Shown piece after piece: positions 8,961 to 17,598 of a stretch of DNA of 30,114 bases. Source of the stretch: Russula earlei (taxonomy: Eukaryota > Basidiomycota > Agaricomycetes > Russulales > Russulaceae). Position numbers and translations under genes: made by a program. Position 1 is the stretch's first letter; every line of letters starts with the position of its first letter. The notes under the pieces are model-generated. The model was not told the origin of the DNA, searched no databases, and was given only the letters and a program-made list of their open reading frames with translations. The DNA lies in the NCBI GenBank assembly GCA_025769875.1, contig JAGFNK010000613.1, positions 1 to 30,114 of the forward strand, read 5' to 3'.

Positions 8961-9575
8961 ATGCGGCAACTCATCATCCTTCTCTTTTGTTGTATATCCT
9001 TATGGGGCTACTCCCAGGATAGCCTGTGCCTCAAAGTCCATTTCCTGTATGGATCCCGGCCTTTACACCGGTACAGGAACACGGAGAAAAGATGGTTTGG
9101 TGGGGTGTTGGGCGGGGCATGTGGGCATTGAAGGTGATAGCGGTCATATTGTGAACTTTGTTCCGATGGGGAAGTTTCACTGGTTTGCAAAGAAAAAGAC
9201 AGGCATAGCCGGTATACAGATGTAACAGAACACAGGTTTTACTCGGGCATGGGCGGGCAACCGGATAGTATGAAAAAGGCCGTGATCTATGTTCCGGTAA
9301 CGGTACAACAAAAACAACAGTTCGATAGTATTGCCACTGCTTACCTGCAACACACCCCTTACGATTATGCTTTTATCGGTATGAGATGTGGGGCCGCAGC
9401 GTACGATATCCTCGGGCAACTGGGGGTATTAAAAAGATATGGGTATCACAAAACTTACCGGAAGATCTTTTATCCAAAGAAGCTCCGAAAACGGCTGTTA
9501 CAAAAAGCCAGGGAAAACGGATGGACAGTGATACGGCAGAATGGAACAGGGAGAAGGAAATGGGAAAGAGATTAA
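8961..9575 (+). pseudogene. Secreted protein of unknown function, two compensating frameshifts
   Basis: The ATG at 8961 opens a clear signal peptide (MRQLIILLFCCISLWGYSQ, cleavage after YSQ). The frame then stops at about 9126, but coding-like sequence ('HVGIEGDSGHIVNFVP') continues one frame over to about 9197 and returns to the first frame until the stop at 9575. An extra G in GGGG (9114-9117) and a missing A in the A5 run (9193-9197) would explain both jumps. The restored logic gives a protein of about 200 residues with 'HTPYDYAFIGMRCGAAAYDILGQ', a His/Cys-containing block that resembles a small papain/NlpC-like or DUF4105-like peptidase fold, only loosely. Downstream it ends in a basic tail. 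Two opposite single-base errors in short homopolymers point to assembly error or recent decay. Confidence 0.65.
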
Positions 9576-9593
9576 TCAATAGTCGCTCATAAC

Positions 9594-9630
9594 AAAAGGG
9601 CACATGCATCATTACTGCATGTGCCCTTTT
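9594..9630. terminator. Strong hairpin between convergent genes, bidirectional terminator
   Basis: AAAAGGGCACATGCA pairs perfectly with TGCATGTGCCCTTTT around a 7-nt loop. The 15-bp stem with A-tract and T-tract ends would stop transcription from both the plus-strand secreted-protein gene and the minus-strand oxidoreductase gene. Confidence 0.85.
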
Positions 9631-9656
9631 AAATGGGTTTATTTTGAATAAACGAA

Positions 9657-10540
9657 CTATCCCTTCGCATACGCCGCTGCAAACTCCTTCGCAAAATCTT
9701 CCAGCTTGATCTTACCTTGTTGTACCGTGTGTTGGTTAAAATCGGCAAACATTTCACCGCTTCTAACTGCCTGGCCCATCTCTACAAAGTTTAAAGCCAG
9801 GTCCTCACCCATGCCCGCCTGCATCATACCCTTGAATGCCTGCTCGTCAGTAAAGGGTACATAAGGCAATTCCGGTTGCCGATGGCCTTACCCAATACCG
9901 TAGCTACGTCTTTTGCAGCACGTATATCATCTATTACATAGCGAAAGCTTTTACCCGTAAAAGAAAGGCTTAATAATTCCTCTGCGGCTGCAGCTGCTAT
10001 ATCTGCAGGATGCACCATAACCACTTCTGCATTCGCTCCGTAATTATCACCATAAATACCGCCATGTTTGATCATACCGATATTGTTGAACAGGTTTACA
10101 TAGAAAAACCCGGGTCGCAGGTGTTTCACGTCTACCCCATCCAGGGCATTGAATGCCTGTTCTATAAAATACATAGCTGATACAGGGCCGCAACCCGCAG
10201 GCATATGCGCACCAATACTGCTTAAGTTCACCACCTTTTTAATACCGGCGGCTTTTACAGCAGCCACCAGGCTATCGCCTTCCTTGCGCATCTGCTGTTT
10301 GCGATTCTCTGATTCTCCCGGGGGCACCATGGTATACACGGCATCTGCGCCTGTAAAAGTTTTGGTGAGGAAATCTGTATCGTTCAGGTCGCCAATAGCC
10401 GCTGTGGCGCCCAATGCTTCTATTTCTGCCGCCCTTGCAGCTTTGCTGCTGATAACGGTTACCTGCTGTTTTGCTTCGATCAATCGTTGGGCCAATGGTT
10501 TTGTAATGTTGCCCAGAGAGCCTAATAGTACGTATTTCAT
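9657..10540 (-). pseudogene. NmrA-like NAD(P)H-binding oxidoreductase, frameshifted near its C-terminus
   Basis: The ATG at 10540 starts an atypical short-chain dehydrogenase of the NmrA/quinone-oxidoreductase-2 type. Residues 1-30 form the nucleotide-binding strand and turn ('VLLGSLGNITKPLAQRL'), followed by 'AIGDLNDTDFL', 'DAVYTMVPPG' and 'VVNLSSIGAH', the expected Rossmann series. After 'VLGKAIGNRN' the frame goes off and stops at 9824. The true C-terminus ('PYVPFTDEQAFKGMMQAGMG' to 'EFAAAYAKG') lies in another frame down to 9657. One missing base near 9871-9877 explains it. The full protein would be about 293 residues, normal for the family. It is transcribed divergently from an HxlR regulator, a common pairing for electrophile- or quinone-responsive reductases; the substrate is unknown. 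Confidence 0.85.
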
Positions 10541-10563
10541 GGTTCTTATTTGTTTTGTGAATG

Positions 10564-10592
10564 CAAAGCTATACCTTCACTATCTAAAACAA
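10564..10592 (-). promoter_or_regulatory. Bacteroidota-type promoter of the NmrA-like gene
   Basis: On the minus strand TTG (10592-10590) is followed after 18 bases by TAGCTTTG (10571-10564), a full match to the Bacteroidota -7 box TAnnTTTG. It ends 23 bases before the start codon at 10540. The adjoining operator pair begins 3 bases upstream of the -33 box. Confidence 0.6.
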
Positions 10593-10594
10593 CA

Positions 10595-10634
10595 GTACCT
10601 ACCCCAAAGTAGGTACCTACCAAAAAGTAAGTAT
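10595..10634. promoter_or_regulatory. Two overlapping palindromic operators, probable HxlR binding sites
   Basis: Site 1 is GTACCTAC-N6-GTAGGTAC (10595-10616), a perfect 8+8 palindrome. Site 2 is GTACCTAC-N6-GTAAGTAT (10613-10634), sharing four bases with site 1 and offset by 18 bp. Spacers are A-rich in both. Dimeric winged-helix regulators of the HxlR/YodB type bind such TAC-N-GTA palindromes next to their own genes. Site 2 ends 4 bases before the HxlR start codon, so binding would block that gene and border the divergent promoter. Confidence 0.65.
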
Positions 10635-10638
10635 CTAT

Positions 10639-10996
10639 ATGGCAGCAGTAAAAGAGAGCTCTACCAACCAGGAGAATAAACGTGCCATCCACGCCGGATG
10701 CCCGGTAACCTTTACACTCGACAAAATAGGCGGCCGCTGGAAACCACTGATCATCTTTCAGTTACGCAACGGGCCCCTGCGCTATGGCCAGTTGAAAAAG
10801 GAAATTATGGGGATCAGTGAAAAGATGCTGATCCAGCACCTCCGCGAGCTGGAAGCAGATAGCCTGGTTGAGCGGGAAGTAAAGCCTGTGGTACCTCCCC
10901 ATGTTATTTATAGCCTTACAACCACCCGGCAAGGCTTTAACGCCTATATTCGACGGCATGTCCGATTGGGGAAGAATGTATAAGGATCAGTTATAA
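10639..10996 (+). pseudogene. HxlR-family winged-helix regulator, C-terminus frameshifted
   Basis: This winged-helix protein has the family signature 'CPVTFTLDKIGGRWKPLIIFQL', then 'LRYGQLKKEIMGISEKMLIQHLRELEADSLVER' (recognition helix region) and 'VPPHVIYSLT' (wing). Cys21 in 'AGCPV' matches the conserved redox- or electrophile-sensing cysteine of YodB/HypR-like members. In the open frame the end is abnormal and stops at 10983. One frame over, from an extra C in CCC (10925-10927), the sequence gives the usual family ending ('GKALTPIFDGMSDWG') and stops at 10994-10996. That ending forms the dimerisation helix, so the frame as written would lack a normal dimer interface. It probably controls itself and the divergent oxidoreductase through the twin palindromes. 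Confidence 0.85.
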
Positions 10997-11014
10997 ACAC
11001 CCGGAAAGAGATGG

Positions 11015-11341
11015 TTACTGCTCTGCCTGCCTCTCCTCCAGGAGATTCATTAGTTGGGTAAACTGCTTATTTAAAAAGAGCAGGAACACTGCTTCTATTT
11101 CATTCCAGTTACTAAAGAAAGCAATGATCTCATTAGGAGGAGCGAAAACAGCGATTACCGTAAGATCTTTGTGTGCTTCGAGTACCATCTCCTCATCGCC
11201 TTTTGTGATACTTACCCAAAAAGAACCATGCTCCTCATCCATTGTTTTTGTTTCTGCAATAGCGGTTTTGACATCATCGATGGTAACATTATCCAGGGAA
11301 AAGCCCCAGGCTGTTTGCAAATGGGTGGTTGCTATATTCAT
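11015..11341 (-). CDS. Small acidic soluble protein, function unknown
   Basis: The ATG at 11341 gives 108 residues; a TTG three codons earlier (11350) is less likely. The sequence starts MNIATTHLQTAWGFSLDNVTIDD and runs through 'VKTAIAETKTMDEEHGSFWV', 'EEMVLEAHKDLTVIAVFA' and a hydrophobic C-terminal helix ending in 'NLLEERQAEQ'. It has no signal peptide or membrane segment. The alternation of short beta strands and an acidic surface is reminiscent of small immunity-type or SUKH-neighbourhood proteins, but I recognise no family and make no functional call. It is intact although flanked on both sides by frameshifted genes, and it converges with the HxlR gene 18 bases away. Confidence 0.6.
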   Translation of the reverse strand: MNIATTHLQTAWGFSLDNVTIDDVKTAIAETKTMDEEHGSFWVSITKGDEEMVLEAHKDLTVIAVFAPPNEIIAFFSNWNEIEAVFLLFLNKQFTQLMNLLEERQAEQ

Positions 11342-11380
11342 TGGCAGCAATATAATGAGAGAAAGCTACGCTTCCCTAGT

Positions 11381-11430
11381 ATTTCCCGCAGAGAACGCAG
11401 ATTGAATACACGCAGATTTACGCAGAGAGT
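11381..11430. repeat. CGCAGA-rich interspersed repeat, copy A
   Basis: The stretch starts TTTCCCGCAGAGAACGCAGA and ends ACGCAGATTTACGCAGAGAG: four CGCAGA hexamers at about 11-16-base spacing. The same kind of sequence recurs in the same orientation at 14831-14880 with roughly three-quarters identity by eye. Similar 'CCGCAGATTTACGCAGA' stretches are common intergenic repeats in Bacteroidota. It begins 39 bases upstream of the start codon at 11341 and ends 1 base before the stop of the GH106-like gene. Confidence 0.7.
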
Positions 11431-11431
11431 C

Positions 11432-14400
11432 CTATTGACCGGTTATTTCAACTGTTATCGGTCCTAATAGCCCTGCCGGCAATAAAGGCTTGTTTTGTAA
11501 CCGGAAAGGCGCTGTGGTATGGGTGATCCGTAAGGAATCTGGCAATGACTGGTCGCCAATTAAACGGTTAGCCCAGGTATTGGCGACACTGATGGAAAGT
11601 TGGTTTGTACCTGCATGTATGGCTTTGCTGATGTTTACTGTATAAGGATAGGTCCAGGCTGTGCCACAGTAGATACCATTTACTGTTACCTCCGCAATAT
11701 TATTCACTGTTCCTAATGACAGGGATACGGTTGCTTTAGCTGTTAATAATGGTAAGGTGACGGTATTCGTATATACAGCTGTTCCCGAATAATAACGGAT
11801 AGAGGAGTCTGCATTTTTGCTCCAGTCTGTTAGTGTAGGGAAGGTTACCGGGGAAGAGGGGCCTCCATATTGTTGATCGAATTGTACTGTCCATAGGGTA
11901 TATAGTGTATCGCGATAAGGGATCGTAGTTCTCCAGCCGGGTTGGGTTGTTGTATGTTTTGTTGCAATAGCATCACCCGGGGACAAAATAATAAATGCAG
12001 AGGCATTGGGTTCTAATGCTAATATGACAATAGTTGTATTACCCGGTACTTTTGAGCCATCAACACGTGTTGTTTTACCTGTTACAGGATCGTATAAACG
12101 CGGTTGACTGCCATTTCTACTACGCAACGACACCAGTAGTATCCGCCTCGTTTCCTGTTGATTGGAAACGAAAGTAAATATCAGTAGCACCTTCCCTGCG
12201 ATGGTTCCAGGCGATATTCTTAGCAGGCTTAAAGTCGTCTGTTGAAGTTGCAACCAGGTCTTGTGGCAAATGGAGTTTATCGAAAGTACTATCCTTATAA
12301 ATGCCCTTAATGATCTTTCCTTTGGTAGTGCCATTATGATCATTCCAAAGCTGGTTAACGATACTATGTAGCACATTATCATTGTTGTTAGCAGAAGGCA
12401 TGCCCGGTATATGCTGCGGCTTCTCCGCTATCAAAATAGTAGCTCCTGCCCTCTTCAGCTCCAATAGCTTCTTTGCCACTGCAACAGACATATAAGAGGC
12501 ATCCGGGTTCATAGGATGTGAAGCAGGTATGATCAGCAGGCTATAGCTGGCGCCACCCGGTAATACGATCTTACCATTGCGCACAGTAGCCAGGCGTAAT
12601 AACGCATCTGTATTGATACAATCATATTGATAACCATGTAAAGGATCTATCCAATCCTCTGCCTTATAAGTATTGGCCGCAAAGCGTACACCGGTGGGTT
12701 GCTCTGCCATGGGCGCTCCGTAATTGGCTACTCTTCTCTCCTCCTGCGCTACCTTTTCCTGACCAAAGATGCCGGGTAAAGTAGTTACTAACCGATCCGG
12801 TAATATAGAACGGCTGGGTATCTCTTCTCCTGTAAACACAGCAAGATCCACTACCGGCTTGCCGCGTTGTAACAGCACCTGGCAACGCTGTGCATAATCG
12901 ATCCATGCTTTACCGGCCTTCCACCAGGTCTGGTCGCGCTGGAAGTAGAGCCCTACCCCATCGAGTGTCATGCCGGGTTTTCGATCCATCCAGGGATTGT
13001 GTGTAAATACATGGTATACTAAGCGATTGGCGCCCAGGGCATAGTTCCGGTCCTGTAAAGTCTTTAACATTCCCGGGTGTTCATCCCAGGCCATGCGTAC
13101 AGTGGTAAAAGCCTCTGCCTGTATAATAGGTTTGCCATAGATATGCGCACCGGATACCGCATCCAGCATATCATTGGGTTTATCATGGGTAGGGACTATT
13201 CAACCAATATTCACCCATGGGAACATCCGCATGGCTATAATGCAACAGGCCATCGCTAACCATGGTAGGCGCTACACTCTCTGCGGTGAACACACAACCC
13301 TTTTCATGCGATAGTTGTTCCAGTGTTGCATAGAAATTATCATTGATCAGCTCCGCAATCGTTTGCCGGATATCGTGTAAAAAGCCTTCACTCGTAGCCG
13401 CATCCTGTACCGGTATACCAGCCATTACAGGCAGGTATGGCAACGGGTCGTATCCCCTGCGCTTTGTAAACGCCTCCCTGAAAACAGGACTCCAGTTCTG
13501 GCTGCCACATTCCCAGCTATCTACATGGAATATTGTTAATACACGGCTGGCCAGCTCCTTGCCTGTTTGGTTGATCGCTTCATTAAACCAGCTATTGAAT
13601 TGCAGCCTGATGGCAACAGGGTTAAACTTATCGCACTCTAGGCCTATACCACCGCCACCGGTAGCATTGGTGTGCCCGGTAGAAGTATGCCCTATGCGTA
13701 GGATCGTCCACCGGCCTTTGGGGGCATTCCAGTTCAGTTGCCCGTTGGCATCCATATAAGCCGTGATATCGATAACTTCTTTTTCAGGAATACAGAGACT
13801 ATCGGCCAGTTGTGCGGCAGTAGTGTGTTTCCCCACTCGCCATACAATGCCACTCTTACCCTCGTATTGGTTGATACCGGGCTGCGAAGAAAGCACGATA
13901 CCATTGATCTTTAACGAAGGCCGCCATTTGGCCGCATCAAGGTCCTCCGCCCCGGGTTCTGATCCCTGCTTATTGTATACAAAACGAAAATACCTGGCAG
14001 TAACCGGCGCTATAGCATAAGTGTTATTGGCATCCCCATCCTGCCATCCCTGGCGTGGCGCCTGCAAATGCGTTACTGTATCAAAATGAACACCATCATT
14101 GCTTTCCAACAACAACAACCGTTGCGCCTCATAATTATTACCCGCCCTGATAGTAATAGAGCGGCAGGTAAACGGTTCTGTAAAAGCATATTGGATCCAG
14201 CAGCTATCATCACTCTTAAAACTTTCCTTGCTTTCGGCTGAAGCAAGAAAAGAAACATCTGTGCCTTTACTGGTAGTAACAATAGGTGTAGTAGTAACAG
14301 AAGAGGGTTCAAAACCTGGATGAGAAGGGAAAGCCAGTATGGCAATATCCTCATAATAATTTTTATACGCAGCCGGTTGTAATAGCTGCAAGTGTATGGG

Positions 14401-14886
14401 TTGCCCACCATCTGCATAAGTAGTGGTCCACACCAGTTTTTGCATAGAAAGCGCCGGGGTGATCCAGGGGCCTCCGCCAATAGCAAAACCATCGCAAAAA
14501 TGCATCCCCAACTGCAATCCCAGCCTGTCCGCCTCCTGCATAGCAAAGCGTACCATCTGCCAGAAAGCAGGTGTTAACTGCTCTATAGGTGGTTGCATCA
14601 AAGGAGGGTTGGCCACACCCTTGATGGGCATCAGGTAGGCGCCGGCAATGCCATTTTGTTTCATGGCTTCCAGGTCGGCTGTAATGCCTTGTTTGGAAAC
14701 ACTGGCCTGCATCCAGTACCAGAACACCCAGGGTTTGGAAGGGTTGGATGGAAGAAAGCTTTTGGCAACTGCTGTTTGCTGCGCAAAAGAAGCATGGCAA
14801 AGCCACAAAGAAAGTAGCACGCAAAGAAGTTTTCCCGCAGATATGCGCTGATTAAAGGCCCGCAGATGTACGCAGATAGTATACAA
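11432..14886 (-). pseudogene. GH106-like glycoside hydrolase, broken by two frameshifts
   Basis: Three overlapping or adjoining frames (14886-13183, 13182-12120 and about 12170-11432) make one protein of roughly 1,150 residues. Part 1 has a secretion-type hydrophobic stretch ending SFAQ, 'KPWVFWYWMQASVSKQGITADLEAMKQ' split by family habit at the barrel start, a beta-sandwich insertion, and 'HVDSWECGSQNWSPVFREAF'. Part 2 continues 'THDKPNDMLDAVSGAHIYGK' and 'QAEAFTTVRMAWDEHPG'. Part 3 ends in a beta-sandwich ('VTVNGIYCGTAWTYPYTV'). These are hallmarks of GH106/alpha-L-rhamnosidase-related hydrolases; the substrate is not assignable. An extra base in the CCC/GGG run at 13192-13194 and another in AAA 12171-12173 account for both breaks. 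No good start codon exists: the frame opens with TTG at 14886 and its first 17 codons lie in a repeat element. Confidence 0.85.
14831..14880. repeat. CGCAGA-rich interspersed repeat, copy B, over the GH106 gene start
   Basis: It begins TTTCCCGCAGATATGCGCTG and ends CCCGCAGATGTACGCAGATA, matching copy A at 11381-11430 in the same direction. It lies 7 bases from the stop codon of the GH2 gene (14888-14890) and covers what should be the ribosome-binding site and start of the GH106-like gene, so its insertion may have removed the native start. Confidence 0.7.
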
Positions 14887-14887
14887 G

Positions 14888-17296
14888 TTATTTTGATTGA
14901 ATGATGAGGCTTGCCGGTGATAATCCTGCAGCGGTAGCTGTTATAGTAATGTCTCCTGCTTTTTTATCGCTCTTAATGATGGCCAGGCATTTGCCATGCC
15001 AGGCTTTGCGTTCCGGCAACTGGCAGCTTTCCACACTCCGGGGGTTGGCATTACCAACACCGATAATACTACCCGGGCCTTTGATTGAAAAGTGTACCAG
15101 GTTCTCTGCATTGGGTACAGTGGGTCCATTTTTATCTGCTACTTCTACAGTAATATAGCTCAGGTCCTGCCCATTGGCCTGTATGGTTGTTCTATCAGCC
15201 GTTAACCGGAGTTCTGCGGGCTGTGAAGCGGTATAAAGCGCCCTGTATGACCGTAGTAAGGGGGATCGGCCAATTGCTTTTAACTCACCTGCCTGGTAAG
15301 GCACTTCAAAGATGGCCATAAATTTAGTGGAACGGTTAGTGGGTTTGGTACCCAATGATTTGTTGTTGAGAAAGAGTTCTACCTCATCGCAAGAGGAATA
15401 GACCACTACCTGTAAAGGTTTGTTCTCCTGTCCTGCAAAGTTCCAGTGGTTCACCAAATCATCATAGTCCCAATGACTCCAGTCTTCTTTATGGGTAGCT
15501 GTATCAAAAGAAGGCCTGGGTGGTTTCACAAACAGGGACAGCTGGTTAGGCTTCCACAAGGCATCACGGTAATAAGACTGCGGGCGTTTCCAGCCACATA
15601 CATCGATATCACCACAATAGGCCAGGTTCCAGGGATAGAAATCCTGCTTTTGCGGGTAACCCAGCCAGCCAATACTCGCCTCCCCGATATAATCCCACGC
15701 AGTCCATACAAAATCACCTATCACCCAGGGATGGTCTGCCACACCCATCCAATACTCAAACGATTGGGAAGGGAATGACTCTGTAGCAAATACCACACGA
15801 TTGGGTAAACGTTTATGATCAGGCTCGTATTGAGCCAATGCATAGTTATAACCAGCCACATCCAGCGTAGCGATAAAAGGATCTTTGTTCTCCTCGATAC
15901 CGTTCACGCCACAGGTAATGGCACGGGTGGTATCCAGTGAACGGATATAGTCGCTTAGCTTCTTTGCCACCGCCACTACTTCAGGCTTATCGCGATTGGG
16001 TATTTCATTACCGGTGCTCCACATAATAACAGAAGGATGGTTACGATCGCGTAATACCATGCTCTCCAGATCCTTCTGCCACCACTCTTTAAACCAGATA
16101 TGGTAATCGAGCTGGTTCTTCCCTCCTTCCCAGCAATCAAATGCCTCATCTATCACCAGCATACCCAGGCGATCACAGGCATCCAGGAAAGCAGGCGATG
16201 GCGGGTTATGCGCACAGCGAACCGCGTTATAACCAGCCGCTTTTAATAGTTCCACTTTGCGTTCCTCTGCACGGTCATAAGCCACGGCACCCAATGGCCC
16301 GTTATCATGATGTACACAACCCCCTTTTAGCTTTACGGTCTCGCCGTTGAGCCGGAAGCCATTGACCGCATCAAATGAGATGAGCCGGATGCCGGTGGTG
16401 GTTTCCTGCCTGTCCACTAACTGTGTACCAATATATACTTCTGAAACAACCCGGTACAAATACGCTGTTGCCAGGTTCCAGGCAACAGGATGGTTCACCT
16501 GCAGATCCTGGTTGAATAAAAAAGAAGCGCCGGGGGCAATCTCCTTTATTGATTCCATACTCACCTGTTCCTTACCCTGCTTATCTATGATATGTGTTGA
16601 CAGGTGTATTTGCTGTGCCTGTGTGGATTCGTTGGTTACTTTGGTCATCACCTGCAGCCTGGCAGCAGCAGTATCCAGGCTGGTGGTGCTAACAGCCACC
16701 CCCCATTGTGCCAGGTGCACCGGTTCTGTAATGGTCAGCCATACATGGCGGTAAATACCGGAGCCCGAATACCAGCGGCTGTTCTCCCCCTCATTGCGTA
16801 CTTTAACGGAGATGATATTATCCTGCCCGTATTTTAAACGATCTGTTATATCTGCCTGGAAGCTGGTATAACCATAGGGATGTTTGCTAACGCTCTTGCC
16901 ATTCAGCCATACTTCCGCATTCATATACACCCCATCAAAGGCCAGCACAAAACGTTTGCCCTTTTGTGTTGAATCCACTGTAAAATGTTTGCGATACCAG
17001 CCCGTACCACCAACGGTAAATCCACCGCTTACCTGTGAGATGGCATTGAGATCAAAAGGAGAATGGGTACCGGGAAGATCTTCAATGCTCCAGTCATGTG
17101 GCAGGTTCAGTACCCGCCAGGAGGAATCATTAAAGCCGCTATGTTCCGCATCCTGTGCAGCGCCGCGGTGAAAGCGCCAGTGATCATCAAATAACATACG
17201 ACCCTTACGATACTCCTGTGCAAGAGCAGCATTCACAACACACAATACGATCAATACAGTAATAAGGGAATTCCCGGATAGGCGAAGCATCTTCAT
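14888..17296 (-). CDS. Secreted GH2 beta-galactosidase-like glycoside hydrolase
   Basis: This intact 802-residue enzyme has a signal peptide (residues 1-27, ending AALAQ). The GH2 sugar-binding jelly-roll covers about 30-190 ('LPHDWSIED', 'GGTGWYRKHF', 'YGYTSF', 'GSGIYRHVWL'), the immunoglobulin-like domain about 195-305, and the TIM barrel about 306-590 ('GGCVHHDNGPLGA', 'NAVRCAHNPPS', 'DEAFDCW'). Glu431 in 'STGNEIPN' is the expected acid/base and Glu506 in 'FATESFPS' the expected nucleophile. A DUF4982-like region and a C-terminal GH2/Ig-like domain ('ADKNGPTVPNAENLVHFSI') follow. The architecture is that of periplasmic exo-beta-galactosidase-type enzymes of Bacteroidota; beta-glucuronidase or other GH2 activity cannot be excluded. 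It lies directly upstream of the GH106-like gene on the same strand, so the two enzymes probably act on one glycan. Confidence 0.92.
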   Translation of the reverse strand: MKMLRLSGNSLITVLIVLCVVNAALAQEYRKGRMLFDDHWRFHRGAAQDAEHSGFNDSSWRVLNLPHDWSIEDLPGTHSPFDLNAISQVSGGFTVGGTGWYRKHFTVDSTQKGKRFVLAFDGVYMNAEVWLNGKSVSKHPYGYTSFQADITDRLKYGQDNIISVKVRNEGENSRWYSGSGIYRHVWLTITEPVHLAQWGVAVSTTSLDTAAARLQVMTKVTNESTQAQQIHLSTHIIDKQGKEQVSMESIKEIAPGASFLFNQDLQVNHPVAWNLATAYLYRVVSEVYIGTQLVDRQETTTGIRLISFDAVNGFRLNGETVKLKGGCVHHDNGPLGAVAYDRAEERKVELLKAAGYNAVRCAHNPPSPAFLDACDRLGMLVIDEAFDCWEGGKNQLDYHIWFKEWWQKDLESMVLRDRNHPSVIMWSTGNEIPNRDKPEVVAVAKKLSDYIRSLDTTRAITCGVNGIEENKDPFIATLDVAGYNYALAQYEPDHKRLPNRVVFATESFPSQSFEYWMGVADHPWVIGDFVWTAWDYIGEASIGWLGYPQKQDFYPWNLAYCGDIDVCGWKRPQSYYRDALWKPNQLSLFVKPPRPSFDTATHKEDWSHWDYDDLVNHWNFAGQENKPLQVVVYSSCDEVELFLNNKSLGTKPTNRSTKFMAIFEVPYQAGELKAIGRSPLLRSYRALYTASQPAELRLTADRTTIQANGQDLSYITVEVADKNGPTVPNAENLVHFSIKGPGSIIGVGNANPRSVESCQLPERKAWHGKCLAIIKSDKKAGDITITATAAGLSPASLIIQSK

Positions 17297-17598
17297 CTGG
17301 TTACAAGCATTATTAAGTCATCAAAAATAATCCTTCTTTGGTTGCTGATCATTTAAATGATGGTCCCTATACAATAGAAAAAAGGGCTTACGGAGAACCG
17401 TTACCCTGTACGATTGCTATAGAAAAAAGCGTTTAACCGATGTATATTATATAGAAACGGTGGTTTTAATTGATGCTGTAAAAGTAGTAGTACAAACAGG
17501 CCACTACAATGTATAGTTTTACTATTGTGATGGAATATTTTGCTATTGGGGTGATTGGAGAGATTATACGAGTGTAATGCAACCCTGGTAAAACAACC
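17297..17598. other. 302-base leader upstream of the GH2 gene
   Basis: The minus-strand TATTTTTG at 17329-17322 matches TAnnTTTG and sits 25 bases before the GH2 start, but no good -33 box is spaced to it. ATAGAAAAAAG occurs at 17374-17384 and again at 17419-17429, a 45-bp direct repeat, with a weaker third version near 17452. I see no RNA gene and no convincing coding frame; this is probably regulatory DNA for the sugar-utilisation genes. Confidence 0.4.

Noticed and set aside
17347..17436. A 29-codon open stretch in the GH2 leader read as a possible gene remnant.
   Set aside because: There is no start codon, no similarity I recognise, and stretches of this length occur by chance.
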